NCBI GenBank assembly: GCA_036741355.1
Contig: DAINSK010000027.1
Coordinates: forward strand, 1-46,408
DNA length: 46,408 bases
Direction of reading: 5' to 3'
Origin: JBBRGK01 sp036741355
GTDB lineage: Bacteria; Chloroflexota; Dehalococcoidia; CAUJGQ01
Made by a program: the position numbers and the translations under genes. Under the pieces are notes generated by a model. That model did not search any database. It saw nothing but the letters and a program-made list of their open reading frames with translations, and was not told where the DNA came from. Positions 15,727-24,021 of the stretch are shown here, piece by piece; positions within the stretch are counted from its first letter, which is position 1, and each line of letters begins with the position of its first letter.

Positions 15727-15728
15727 CG
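15711..15728 (+). repeat. GGCAGTAG-type repeat at a gene 3' end
   Basis: GGGCAGTAGGCAGTAGCG supplies the stop codon of the preceding gene. Related strings occur at 17738-17762, 25497-25526, 25737-25755 (inverted), 27565-27581 (inverted), 36701-36715 and 36738-36767, nearly all within about 25 bases of a stop codon. Confidence 0.6.
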
Positions 15729-15771
15729 TGGCTTCTGTAACCGTTGTCCTGTTGCCCGTCCCTGCTGGTGC

Positions 15772-15800
15772 TGGACAGCGCGATACCCCGTGCGTATAGT
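15772..15800 (+). promoter_or_regulatory. Promoter of ABC importer operon
   Basis: TGGACA (15772-15777), a 17-base spacer and TATAGT (15795-15800) make a near-consensus vegetative promoter, the clearest on the plus strand of this window. It lies 75 bases upstream of the first permease start. Confidence 0.65.
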
Positions 15801-15875
15801 TGCCGCGAACGACAGGTCAGCAATCGCGAAGCTTCTCAAGGCGGTCCGTCACCGACACGGACGATCGGAGGGGCC

Positions 15876-16826
15876 ATGCAGGCGTATTTGGTCCGCCGTC
15901 TGCTGCTGGCGCTTGCCACGCTCGCCGGACTCTCGTTCGTCATCTTCCTGTTCCTGCGCTTCATTCCCGGCGACGCCACTACTCTGTTGCTCGGCGCCGA
16001 TGTGTCCTCGTCGCCAGCGCAGCTTCACGAGTTGCGGCACCGCCTGGGGTTGGACCAATCCGCGCCGGTCCAGTACTTCACCTGGCTCGGGCACGTGCTT
16101 CGCGGTGAGCTCGGCCGTTCGCTGTTCAGCAACCGTTCGGTGACAGCGGAGATTGGTGCCCGGCTGCCCACCACGGCCGAGCTTGCACTGATTGCGCTGT
16201 TTATCGCGGCACTCTTCGGAATCCCGGCCGGCACGCTCTCCGCGCTGCGCCACAACCGCGCGACCGACCAAGTGCTGAGAACGGTGAGCATCATCGGGCT
16301 AGCTGTCCCCAATTTCTGGCTGGGGACGATGGTGCTCGTCTTCGGCGCCCGCTGGTTCAATTGGGTGCCGCCCATCAGCTACACGTCACCTTTCAGGGAC
16401 CCGCTGCGGAACCTCGAGGAGTTCATCATTCCGGGCATGGTTGTTGGATTGGCGTTTGCGGCCACGCTCACGCGCCTGACGCGATCCGCCGTCCTGGAGG
16501 TGATGCGCGAAGACTACGTTCGAACCGCCAGAGCGAAGGGGTTGATGCCGCACACCGTCGTCGTCCGGCACGTGATCCGCAACAGCCTCATCCCCGTGCT
16601 GACGCTGTTGGGAATCCAGTTGGGCTTGATCGTCGCGGGCACCGTTATCGTGGAGAACGTCTTCAATCTGCCCGGTATGGGCCGGCTGATCCTGGACGGC
16701 ATCACACGTAAGGATTTCCCGCTGGTACAGGGAATCATTCTGCTGTATGGCACGTTCGTAGTACTGATCAATCTGCTGGTGGATTGGACCTACGGCATCA
16801 TAGACCCACGGATCCATTACGTATGA
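15876..16826 (+). CDS. ABC transporter permease (DppB/OppB type)
   Basis: This 316-residue inner-membrane permease belongs to the peptide/opine/nickel uptake family. It begins MQAYLVRRLLLALATLAGLSFVIFLFLRFIPGD, the family's first helix plus the conserved FIPGD, and contains the cytoplasmic coupling loop around REDYVRTARAKGLMPHTVVVRHVIRNSLIPVLTLLG, where the ATPase docks. It ends in the family signature VDWTYGIIDPRIHYV. I chose ATG 15876 because GGAGGGG lies just upstream and because of the fit to the family; longer frames upstream have no support. The stop overlaps the next permease start (ATGA). Substrates may be peptides, but members also carry sugars, metals and opines. Confidence 0.92.
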   Translation: MQAYLVRRLLLALATLAGLSFVIFLFLRFIPGDATTLLLGADVSSSPAQLHELRHRLGLDQSAPVQYFTWLGHVLRGELGRSLFSNRSVTAEIGARLPTTAELALIALFIAALFGIPAGTLSALRHNRATDQVLRTVSIIGLAVPNFWLGTMVLVFGARWFNWVPPISYTSPFRDPLRNLEEFIIPGMVVGLAFAATLTRLTRSAVLEVMREDYVRTARAKGLMPHTVVVRHVIRNSLIPVLTLLGIQLGLIVAGTVIVENVFNLPGMGRLILDGITRKDFPLVQGIILLYGTFVVLINLLVDWTYGIIDPRIHYV

Positions 16827-17731
16827 GCCGCTCGGCCTCGAAAGCCGGCCAAGGCCTGGCGCCGGTACTGCTATCAACCGGCGGCGTGCTCGGCCGGCGT
16901 CGGCGAACCCCGCTGCGTCTCTTGCAGCAGCCGATCGGCGCCGTGTCCGCTACCGTCCTGCTGCTGCTCGTCGTCATCGCACTGTGCGCACCACTGATCG
17001 CGCCCTACGGCGACAACCAGCCCACCACCGTCTACTTCGGCTCACCTTCCTCAGCGCACCTCTTCGGCACTGACAACCTCGGACGCGACATGTTGAGCCG
17101 CGTCATCTTCGGCGCGCGCGTCTCGATGGAAGTTGGCTTGCTGGCAGTACTCATCGGCACCGGTGCCGGTTCTTTGCTCGGCCTGCTGACCGGCTTCTTT
17201 GGTGGATGGATAGACGCCGCGGGACAGCGCCTTGTCGACATCCTTATGTCGCTGCCGGGTATCCTGCTGGCGCTCGTGATCGCGGCGGGCCTCGGTGCCA
17301 GCCTCTTCCACGCTGCGCTTGCCATCGCGATGGCGATCGTCCCGGTGGCTGCGCGCGTCGCCCGCGCCAGCACACTGTCGGTACGCGCCATGCCCTACGT
17401 CGACGCCGCGCGAGCACTCGGTGCCGGCTCAGGACGGCTCGTGCTGCAGCATGTGTTACCTAATGCTGCCGCGCCAATCCTCGTGATCGCCAGCGTTCAG
17501 CTCGGCTTCGCCATTCTGGCCGAAGCCGCGTTGAGCTTTCTTGGCCTGGGCGTGCCTCTGGGTGTACCTTCGTGGGGCAGTATGCTCAGCGGCTCGGCGT
17601 TGCTGTATATGCAACGAGCGCCATGGATGGGCATCTTTCCCGGCCTCGCGCTCACCCTTACCGTCATGGCGGTTAACCTGTTCGGCGATACTCTGCGTGA
17701 TGTGCTGGATCCACGCCTGAGCGGGCGGTAG
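16823..17731 (+). CDS. ABC transporter permease (DppC/OppC type)
   Basis: This 302-residue partner permease starts at ATG 16823 inside the stop of the first permease gene, so the two are translationally coupled. After a short basic N-terminus comes a membrane anchor (VLLLLVVIALCAPLIAPYGD), then HLFGTDNLGRDMLSRVIFGARVS, which is the DppC signature, and the EAA-like coupling loop YVDAARALGAGSGRLVLQHVLPNAAAPILVI. It ends LFGDTLRDVLDPRLSGR, as in complete family members. Together the two permeases form the translocation pore. The matching DppD/DppF ATPases are not in the window. Confidence 0.92.
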   Translation: MSRSASKAGQGLAPVLLSTGGVLGRRRRTPLRLLQQPIGAVSATVLLLLVVIALCAPLIAPYGDNQPTTVYFGSPSSAHLFGTDNLGRDMLSRVIFGARVSMEVGLLAVLIGTGAGSLLGLLTGFFGGWIDAAGQRLVDILMSLPGILLALVIAAGLGASLFHAALAIAMAIVPVAARVARASTLSVRAMPYVDAARALGAGSGRLVLQHVLPNAAAPILVIASVQLGFAILAEAALSFLGLGVPLGVPSWGSMLSGSALLYMQRAPWMGIFPGLALTLTVMAVNLFGDTLRDVLDPRLSGR

Positions 17732-17827
17732 GCGATCTACTACCGGGCAGCGGGCAGACAGTGGCCGAGGATGCCACGCTGTTTCCCATAGGTACTCCGG
17801 CAAAGAGAGTCGAGAGTGGAGGACGAG

Positions 17828-19582
17828 ATGGCAGAGGGCAGATACTGGTCTTCGCGTCGTATGGACAGGCGCAGCCTCATCGGATCGGGCCTGGCAAGCG
17901 GCTCGGCGCTCGCGCTCGCGGCCTGCGGCGGATCGAGCAAGAACAATGGGGCAGTCAACAGCACTGCGAAGTCGGGCGTGGCCGGCGGGACGAGCGCTGG
18001 CGGCGGCGCCGCGGGCAAGCCGGTGCCTTCACAGGCGACCGGTACCGTCGTGGGTCAGGCCAAGCAGGGCGGCACGGCGTCGGTCCGCATCGTCGCGGAC
18101 CCGCCAAACTTCAGCGTGCTTACCGCGTCCACCTACACGGCCGCCTTCGCTAACTTGGCCTACAACAAGCTGGTGGCGCTGAAGGTCGATCCGTCTGTAC
18201 CCGCAAACGAGGTTGTGCTCGTCCCCGATCTGGCGACCGCCATGCCTGAGCAACCAGACCCGCAGACGTACACCTTCAAGCTGCGGCCGGGGGTCAAATG
18301 GCAGAACGTTGCCCCTGTATCAGGCCGGCTTCTCACCGCCGACGAGGTCAAGCAGGCGATTGACGTCTATCGATCCGACAAGAACTCGGCCTTCCGCGCC
18401 GACTACGAACCAATCGAGAGCGTCACCGTCATCGACTCCGCCACCGTCCAGGTGAAGACGAAGGAGCCGTACGCCCCGATGCTTGCACTCTCGGCGGGCC
18501 ACTATGGCTGGCGCATCTTCCCGGCGGATTTACTACAGAGTGACGACATCAAGACCAAAGCAGTGGGTACAGGACCGTGGATCCTCGACAGCTATCAGCA
18601 GAGCAGTAAGGCGACCTATCACCGCAATCCCGATTACTTCAAGCAGGGGTTGCCACATCTAGACGCGTTGACGCTGGTTGTCATTCCGCAGGACCCGACG
18701 GCGATCTCGGCCTTCGAAACCGGGCAAATCAACGTGATCGCACAAGTGAACTGCGTCAACGCGGACGAGATCAAGCGCCAGAAACCGACGGCGCACAGCG
18801 GGCAAACCTTCGATACGTACCCCGGCGGCTACATCGCCATGAACACCACCAAACCGCCCTTTAGCGACGTACGCGTGCGTCGCGCGATCTCGCTCGGCTT
18901 CAATCGCAAAGCCGAAATCGACGCGCTGGAGTGCGGCACCGGCCTTCCAGACCAACTGGTACCGCGCGGCGCCTGGAAGCCCGCACTGGCCCCCGAGGAC
19001 CTGGGCGATGCGGCACAGTACTGGAAGTACGACACTGCGAAGGCGAAGGCCCTGCTTGCCGAAGCAGGCGTTGCGCCGGGCACGGAGATCCAGGGGGTTT
19101 GGACGCCGCAATACGGCCAGGCCTACCAGAGCTCGATCGAGCGGGCGGTGGCTGACTTCGCCGCGATCGGTCTCAAGCTCACACCGGTTTCCGTCCAGTA
19201 CAACGAGTGGATCAGCAGTGTCTACCGGCCGCCGTTCAAGTTCGACGGCTTGCTGTGGGGGCCTCCCCGCTACTACTCTGACCCGGACCCGTACGCCTGG
19301 TACTGGCTGAACCCGGACCCGAGCCAGGGGATCGCCAACCAGAGTCGCGTCAATGATCCGAATCTGCTGCCCCTAATCGTCAAACAGCGCCAGACCCTCC
19401 AGGCAGACGCGCGCAAGGCGGTCTTCGACCAGATCGAAAAAATCGTTGCCGATCAGCAATATTACGTTGGACGCACAACCGGCAACGCGTTGACATTCTG
19501 GGAGCCTTGGCTGGAGAACTTCGGCACGTATTTGGGCTACGACCTGCCGCAGTTTGAGGTCGCTTGGGACAACCGCAAGTAG
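17828..19582 (+). CDS. Peptide/nickel-type ABC substrate-binding lipoprotein
   Basis: This 584-residue solute-binding protein of family 5 delivers ligand to the two permeases encoded just upstream. The start is ATG 17828, with GGAGG five bases before it. The N-terminus RRMDRRSLIGSGLASGSALALAACGG combines a twin-arginine motif with a lipobox (LAAC), so it is probably Tat-exported and lipid-anchored at the Cys. A low-complexity Ser/Gly/Ala spacer follows. The mature part has LAYNKLVALKVDP, YTFKLRPGVKWQNVAPVSGRLLTADEVKQAID, GTGPWILDSYQQSSKATYHRNPDYF and VRRAISLGFNRKAEID, all typical of DppA/OppA folds. The ligand is unknown; CoA-ester genes on both sides suggest an acid rather than peptides. Confidence 0.9.
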   Translation: MAEGRYWSSRRMDRRSLIGSGLASGSALALAACGGSSKNNGAVNSTAKSGVAGGTSAGGGAAGKPVPSQATGTVVGQAKQGGTASVRIVADPPNFSVLTASTYTAAFANLAYNKLVALKVDPSVPANEVVLVPDLATAMPEQPDPQTYTFKLRPGVKWQNVAPVSGRLLTADEVKQAIDVYRSDKNSAFRADYEPIESVTVIDSATVQVKTKEPYAPMLALSAGHYGWRIFPADLLQSDDIKTKAVGTGPWILDSYQQSSKATYHRNPDYFKQGLPHLDALTLVVIPQDPTAISAFETGQINVIAQVNCVNADEIKRQKPTAHSGQTFDTYPGGYIAMNTTKPPFSDVRVRRAISLGFNRKAEIDALECGTGLPDQLVPRGAWKPALAPEDLGDAAQYWKYDTAKAKALLAEAGVAPGTEIQGVWTPQYGQAYQSSIERAVADFAAIGLKLTPVSVQYNEWISSVYRPPFKFDGLLWGPPRYYSDPDPYAWYWLNPDPSQGIANQSRVNDPNLLPLIVKQRQTLQADARKAVFDQIEKIVADQQYYVGRTTGNALTFWEPWLENFGTYLGYDLPQFEVAWDNRK

Positions 19583-19616
19583 CCGGCCGGCACCCTGCGA
19601 CGAAAGGACCCGACCG

Positions 19617-20048
19617 ATGACGACGGATTATCGAAAGCCCCTGCCGACAATCACCGAAGAGAACCGGCCCTACTGGCAGTCGGCGAAAGAGCACCGGCTG
19701 GCGCTGCCGCGCTGCACGCAATGCAGCCGTTTCCGTTACCCGCCAACGACCTTTTGCCCGTATTGCCTGGGCGACGCGACCGAGTGGACGCCCGTCAGCG
19801 GACGAGCCTCCGTCTATAGCTTCATCATCATGCACCAGGTCTACCACAAGGCGTTTGAGAACGACGTTCCCTACAACGTTGCCGCCGTCGAGTTCGAAGA
19901 GGGCCCACGGGTCTATTCGAACATCGTCGGCTTTCCGAACGAGGATATCCGGGTGGGAATGGAGCTCAACATCGTCTATGAAGACGTGACCGACGAGGTA
20001 ACGCTGGTCAAGTTCAGGCCGAGGAATGGTCATGACGCTGCGAGATAA
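19617..20048 (+). CDS. DUF35 zinc-ribbon/OB-fold acyl-CoA-binding protein
   Basis: This 143-residue protein has a helical N-terminus (ITEENRPYWQSAKEHRLALPRC), a rubredoxin-like zinc ribbon (CTQC and FCPYC, residues about 36-53) and an OB-fold (ASVYSFIIMHQVYHKAFENDVPYNVAAVEFEEGPRVYSNIVG). DUF35 proteins form stable complexes with thiolase-superfamily partners and guide acyl-CoA into them; examples are archaeal HMG-CoA synthase/thiolase complexes and the ChsH2-Ltp2 retro-aldolase of steroid side-chain breakdown. ATG 19617 is chosen for the AAAGGA just upstream and because the protein then starts as family members do. The thiolase-like gene starts within its last 17 bases. Confidence 0.9.
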   Translation: MTTDYRKPLPTITEENRPYWQSAKEHRLALPRCTQCSRFRYPPTTFCPYCLGDATEWTPVSGRASVYSFIIMHQVYHKAFENDVPYNVAAVEFEEGPRVYSNIVGFPNEDIRVGMELNIVYEDVTDEVTLVKFRPRNGHDAAR

Positions 20049-21165
20049 ATACTGCATCGCCGGCGTGGGCAATACGCGCTACGGCAAGCTGGCCGGCCGC
20101 TCCGCGGAGAGCCTAACGGTCGAGGCGATCCGCAACGCGATCGCAGATTGCGGCATCGAAAAGAGCGAGATCGACGCCGTGCTCACCAAGGCGCCGACCT
20201 CCAACTTCCAGATGCTCTTCAGCGCCCGCATCAGCCAGGACCTCGGTATCGTCCCCGCCGTCACGGCGACGCTGGATGCGGCGGGCGCAAGCACCGCCGC
20301 GCTGATCCAGTACGCGGCGATGTGCATCGAGGAAGGGCTTTGCCACGCGGCCGTGGTGAGCTACGGCGACAACCCGATCACCGGCTCGCGCGCCAGCTAC
20401 GGCCGCGCCCGCGAGGACGACGACGCCGTGTACGGCATGTTCGGTGCGCCGCCCGGCTATGCGATGATCGCCCGCCGCTACATCGCCGAGTTCGGCATCA
20501 CCGACTACCAGCTGGGCTGCGTTCCGATCTCGGATCGCTCCTGGGCGACGATGAACCCCAACGCGGTCTTTCAGCAGCCGATTACGCACGAGGACCGGCG
20601 CAACTCTCGCTACGTGGCCGAGCCCTACCACCTGCTCGACTGCTGTCCGATCACCGATGGCGCGGCGGCCGCGGTCGTCGTCTCGGCGGAGCGGGCCAAA
20701 GACCTCAAGAAACCGCCGGTCTACCTCCGTGGCTTCGGCCAGGGCCACACCGCCTGGGGGCTGCCCGTGCGCGAGCAGTGGACGACATCAGGTGCGAAAG
20801 TCTCGGGCGAGACCGCGTTTCGCATAGCAGGCATGGGACCGCAGGACATCGACGTGCTGGAGTTGTACGACCCGTTCTCCATTGTGCCGATCATCACGCT
20901 GGAAGATTACGGCTTCTGCAAGAAAGGTGAAGGCGGCGCCTTCGTGGAGGACGGCAAGACCAAACCGGGCGGCGCCTTGCCAATGAATACGTCCGGTGGA
21001 CTGTTGTCGGAGACGGGCATGCCGGGCATGCAGCTCATCGTAGAGGCGGTGCGCCAGCTTCGCGGCGAATGCGGTCCCCGCCAGGTACCCAACGCCCGCA
21101 CCGCCCTGCTTTCCAACCAGGGCGGCGTGATGACCACCCACGCGACGTTGATCTTGCGAAACTAG
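20032..21165 (+). CDS. Thiolase-superfamily protein lacking the nucleophilic Cys (Ltp2-like)
   Basis: This 377-residue thiolase-fold protein is encoded with and overlaps a DUF35 partner. ATG 20032 has GAGG seven bases upstream; ATG 20026 is also in frame. Where true thiolases have the acylated Cys, this protein reads DAAGASTAALIQ (Ala86), and the C-terminal GHPxG motif is replaced by SETGMPGM. The region VLELYDPFSIVPIITLEDYGFC keeps the Tyr-containing segment that serves retro-aldol chemistry in Ltp2. By analogy it may cleave a beta-hydroxyacyl-CoA side chain of a steroid-like or branched acid rather than perform thiolysis. That function is inferred from missing residues and partner, not demonstrated. 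Confidence 0.82.
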   Translation: MTLRDKYCIAGVGNTRYGKLAGRSAESLTVEAIRNAIADCGIEKSEIDAVLTKAPTSNFQMLFSARISQDLGIVPAVTATLDAAGASTAALIQYAAMCIEEGLCHAAVVSYGDNPITGSRASYGRAREDDDAVYGMFGAPPGYAMIARRYIAEFGITDYQLGCVPISDRSWATMNPNAVFQQPITHEDRRNSRYVAEPYHLLDCCPITDGAAAAVVVSAERAKDLKKPPVYLRGFGQGHTAWGLPVREQWTTSGAKVSGETAFRIAGMGPQDIDVLELYDPFSIVPIITLEDYGFCKKGEGGAFVEDGKTKPGGALPMNTSGGLLSETGMPGMQLIVEAVRQLRGECGPRQVPNARTALLSNQGGVMTTHATLILRN

Positions 21166-21179
21166 ATGTGCGCCGGTCC

Positions 21180-21299
21180 CTACCTGCGGTGGCGCCGTTG
21201 AAAGAAGCGGCGCATGTTCACGGCGACGAACAGCAGAACGAACGAGATGATCGCGGCCAGCATGCCGTGGTGGGCCCGCGGGTCGCGCTCGTTCCACAT
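21180..21299 (-). CDS. 39-residue single-pass membrane protein
   Basis: The minus strand encodes MWNERDPRAHHGMLAAIISF followed by VLLFVAVNMRRFFQRRHRR, ending in TAG. GGAGG lies eight bases upstream of the ATG, a strong ribosome site. One hydrophobic helix (about residues 13-27) is followed by a very basic tail, which would place the C-terminus in the cytoplasm. It lies 43 bases downstream of a membrane-protein gene on the same strand and probably shares its transcript. I do not recognise a family. The ribosome site, composition and position make it more than a chance frame. Confidence 0.6.
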   Translation of the reverse strand: MWNERDPRAHHGMLAAIISFVLLFVAVNMRRFFQRRHRR

Positions 21300-21342
21300 C
21301 GACTCTACCTCCGGCCGCTGCGTCTCTCAAGGCAACCGTACG

Positions 21343-22083
21343 CTACGCGGCAGGATCGCGGCTGCGCCGCGCGATCGCATCACCGATCGCGGCCGCGGAT
21401 TCCGCGGGGACGATGCGGCAGAGTTGAAGGGGTTGATCGAGGACTCCAGCGGCCCTGGTGCCCGGCCGGGAGCTAAGTGTCAGCGTGGAGTTACTCAACT
21501 CGGCGTGCATTCCATCCACGATTGGCATGCCGCGCGCGACGGCGAATGGACCAACGCGCGCCTGGTAGTGGATCGTGTCGGGCAACAGCTTGATAGCCAG
21601 GCCGCCGTCGTACGTGGCCTCTATCGTTCCGGGTTCGGTCGGCCAGCCCGTCAGCCACAGAAGCACGTAACGGAACCCCCCGTACGTCACGAGCCCCAAC
21701 GGCCCCCGTGCCCCCGTATGGCGGCTGCGTTGCCAGTAGGTATGGAGCGCGTCGTGCGCGACGCTAATCAGAAGCACAGCGCCGAGCCCCGTCCAGAAGA
21801 AGCGCACGTTGTAAATCAGCGCGAGCGGGTCGCTTCCGAAGTTACCGGTCGCAGCGTTGCCCGCCGCGGCGCCGGCCGCTGCCAACGCCAGGTCCACGAG
21901 CAACGCGTCCATGCACGACCACTCGCCGGTCAGCCACGCATAGCCGCCACCCGCGATGGCGACGATGAGCCAGAGCACCAGCCCCGTCTGCCAGCCCTGC
22001 TGACCTTCAATAATGACGACGTGAAGCAGCCACACCGCGTAAATAAGCCCCTGCAGCCAAAATTGTAGCCTTTCACTTGACAC
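21343..22083 (-). CDS. Integral membrane protein of unknown function
   Basis: This 246-residue frame begins with GTG 22083 (SSERLQFWLQGLIYAVWLLHVVIIEGQQGWQTG). Helices lie at about residues 8-26, 33-52, 58-78 and 92-112 (FFWTGLGAVLLISVAHDALHTYW), followed by a soluble C-terminal half with TIEATYDGGLAIKLLPDTIHYQARVGPF, a beta-rich pattern like a PH-type domain. The start codon overlaps a consensus -35 for the divergent lipoprotein gene, so the two promoters are back to back. The ribosome site is weak and the true start could be further in. No family recognised. Confidence 0.6.
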   Translation of the reverse strand: MSSERLQFWLQGLIYAVWLLHVVIIEGQQGWQTGLVLWLIVAIAGGGYAWLTGEWSCMDALLVDLALAAAGAAAGNAATGNFGSDPLALIYNVRFFWTGLGAVLLISVAHDALHTYWQRSRHTGARGPLGLVTYGGFRYVLLWLTGWPTEPGTIEATYDGGLAIKLLPDTIHYQARVGPFAVARGMPIVDGMHAELSNSTLTLSSRPGTRAAGVLDQPLQLCRIVPAESAAAIGDAIARRSRDPAA

Positions 22084-22105
22084 CAGGTTTGCTGGAGACT
22101 ACGCA
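22077..22105 (+). promoter_or_regulatory. Promoter of DUF3558-like lipoprotein gene
   Basis: A perfect TTGACA (22077-22082) is followed after 17 bases by TACGCA, a poor -10. It lies 38 bases upstream of the lipoprotein ATG. A GTG start on the other strand overlaps the -35. Confidence 0.4.
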
Positions 22106-22142
22106 TGAGGGCATTCGCCGCAACGTGTAAGGAGGACTTCTC

Positions 22143-22742
22143 ATGCTCCGTCTGCACTCCGCATCCCAGTACCGCATTCCGCGCCGGCTCGCCGTGCTCG
22201 TCAGTCTCGCTGCCTTCATCGTCCTCGCCGCCTGCGGCGGCGGCTCCAAGTCGAGCAACCAGCCTGCAGCCGGCAACGCCTCCGCGGGCGGCGGTCAGGC
22301 GGACGTGGCGAACGTCTCGACCGGGGGCAAGCTCGATCCCTGCAAGCTCATGACCTCGGCGGACGTCGCGGCCGCGGTGGGGAAGGTGAAAGGCAACGCC
22401 ATTCCCAACGACAATCCGCAGTTCGGCGGCTCGCGCTGTTATTACGACGCGGAAGGGGTGTCAAACGGGGTGACGTTGGGTGTGTACCAGTCGGGCAACA
22501 AGACCTCCAGCGGGACGACGGTCGACGCGGCGGCCTTTTACAAGTCGGAGAAGGACTCGTACGGCGCGGACGGGGAACCGCAAGCAGGTCTGGGAGACGA
22601 TGCGTACTGGATTCCCAAAGGGTTGAGCCTGCGGGTGCTGAAGAAGAACGCCTACTTGACACTGACCGTCGGCGTAGATGACCCGGCGATGTCGCTTCAG
22701 AAAGCGAAGGGCCTGATGCTCAAGTTGCTGGCCAAGTTCTAA
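22143..22742 (+). CDS. Secreted lipoprotein, DUF3558-like
   Basis: This 199-residue protein starts at ATG 22143 behind a very strong TAAGGAGGA. The signal peptide (IPRRLAVLVSLAAFIVLAAC) ends in a lipobox with Cys31, followed by a Gly/Ser/Asn-rich spacer. The folded part starts LDPCKLMTSADVAAAVGKVKGNAIPND, with SRCYYDAEG and GLGDDAYWIPKGLSLRVLKKNAYLTLTV, which matches the DUF3558-type pattern of a small two-Cys lipoprotein in which D-PC-L-T begins the domain. Function is unknown. The gene looks intact and stands alone between divergent neighbours. Confidence 0.75.
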   Translation: MLRLHSASQYRIPRRLAVLVSLAAFIVLAACGGGSKSSNQPAAGNASAGGGQADVANVSTGGKLDPCKLMTSADVAAAVGKVKGNAIPNDNPQFGGSRCYYDAEGVSNGVTLGVYQSGNKTSSGTTVDAAAFYKSEKDSYGADGEPQAGLGDDAYWIPKGLSLRVLKKNAYLTLTVGVDDPAMSLQKAKGLMLKLLAKF

Positions 22743-22825
22743 TAGCGCCGCCCGGCAAGGCTGCCGCTAGGTGATAACAACGGTGTAAATTCTGACAGGA
22801 CCAGCAAGTCGAGAGAAGAAGGCGG

Positions 22826-23095
22826 ATGGCTGATTGCCCGTTTTGCATTACTCGCAGAGGATTCGTAACGAAGGCATTTGGGACCGCGCTTGCGGCAGGT
22901 CTCTCAGTGAAGGTCGCCGGCAAGGTCGTGGCACAGACGCAGCCGGATCCTGGTCCGCAGTTGGTATCTGAATTACTGGCGCGGGGCTCGACCCCGTTCT
23001 CGCCGTTCGTGGATGGTCCGGCCGATTTCTACACGATGAAGCTTACTTTCCCACCTGGCACGCTCGTCACCTGGCACCGTCACCCCCGCGCATAG
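22826..23095 (+). pseudogene. Truncated Tat-exported cupin
   Basis: The frame encodes 89 residues with a twin-arginine signal (CITRRGFVTKAFGTALAAGLSVKVAGKVVAQ) and then the beginning of a cupin barrel: ADFYTMKLTFPPGTLVTWHRHPRA, after which TAG follows. The last residues are the start of cupin motif 1 (PG, five residues, HxH), but the Glu and the second motif are missing. I looked in the other two plus frames as far as the next gene and found no continuation, so the rest is deleted rather than frameshifted. A GAAGG ribosome site precedes the ATG, so a short product may still be made. Confidence 0.6.
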
Positions 23096-23214
23096 CGTAG
23101 CCGAGCCCGGCTGCCCGTTTCACCTTTCGCAGCGCCGCGCCGGAGGGCGGGGTGGTGTGTCGAGCCAGCCTCTCCGCTATCCTTCTTTGATACCGCCTTC
23201 GAGGAGCCGATGAA

Positions 23215-24021
23215 ATGGCGAAGATCCCATTTCGTGTGGAACCGGGCAGCAAGGTTGAGCTTGCTCGGTTCGATCCGGGCGACACGGGACGGTTCAAGCA
23301 TAAGCAGGACGCCGAGGCCGACAGCGCAGCCGATCTGGAGCGGCTATCGGAACTGCAGGAACTGCTCTATGCCGACGGGCGTTTTGCGGTGTTGCTGATC
23401 CTACAGGGCATGGATACTTCCGGGAAAGACGGGACGATACGCCATCTTTCGGGCGGCCTCAATCTCATGGGCGCCGACGTGACCGGATTTGGCAGCCCGA
23501 CTGATGTGGAACGGCGACACGATTTCCTCTGGCGCGTGCACGAGCACGTTCCCCCGCGAAGGATGCTCGGCATTTTCAACCGCTCGCACTACGAGGACGT
23601 GCTGGTGGTGCGGGTTCACGACCTGGCGCCAGCGGCGGTATGGGAGCGGCGATACGACCAGATCAACGACTTCGAACGGATGCTCGTGGAGAACAGCACC
23701 GTGATCGTGAAATGCTTCCTTCACTTCAGCAAAGAAGAGCAGGCAGAACGGCTCCGCGCCCGTCTTGAGGACCGCGCGAAGCTCTGGAAGCTCAGTACCG
23801 CGGACGTCGAGGACCGAGAAAACTGGACTGCATACATTCGGGCCTACGAGGCTGCTCTTTCACGGTGCAACACGGCCTCGTCTCCGTGGCACATCATCCC
23901 TTCCGACCACAAGTGGTACCGCAATTACGCGGTTACCCGCCTGCTGATCGAGACGCTGGATGGGCTGAAACTCAAACCGCCCAAGCCCGACTACGACCCG
24001 AAGTCGATCAAGATCGACTGA
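23215..24021 (+). CDS. ppk2: Polyphosphate kinase 2 (PPK2) family protein
   Basis: This 268-residue P-loop enzyme transfers phosphate between polyphosphate and nucleotides, usually making NTP or NDP from polyphosphate. The Walker A is GMDTSGKDG (residues 65-73), the Walker B-like segment is IFNRSHYEDVLVVRVH, and the basic lid region LEDRAKLWKLSTADVEDRENWTAYIRAYEAAL is complete. SSPWHIIPSDHKWYRNYAVTRLLIETL closes the fold, as in one-domain PPK2 proteins. The start ATG has GAGGAG upstream. Class (AMP- or ADP-using) cannot be settled by eye. Fumarase follows 47 bases downstream and may be co-transcribed. Confidence 0.92.
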   Translation: MAKIPFRVEPGSKVELARFDPGDTGRFKHKQDAEADSAADLERLSELQELLYADGRFAVLLILQGMDTSGKDGTIRHLSGGLNLMGADVTGFGSPTDVERRHDFLWRVHEHVPPRRMLGIFNRSHYEDVLVVRVHDLAPAAVWERRYDQINDFERMLVENSTVIVKCFLHFSKEEQAERLRARLEDRAKLWKLSTADVEDRENWTAYIRAYEAALSRCNTASSPWHIIPSDHKWYRNYAVTRLLIETLDGLKLKPPKPDYDPKSIKID

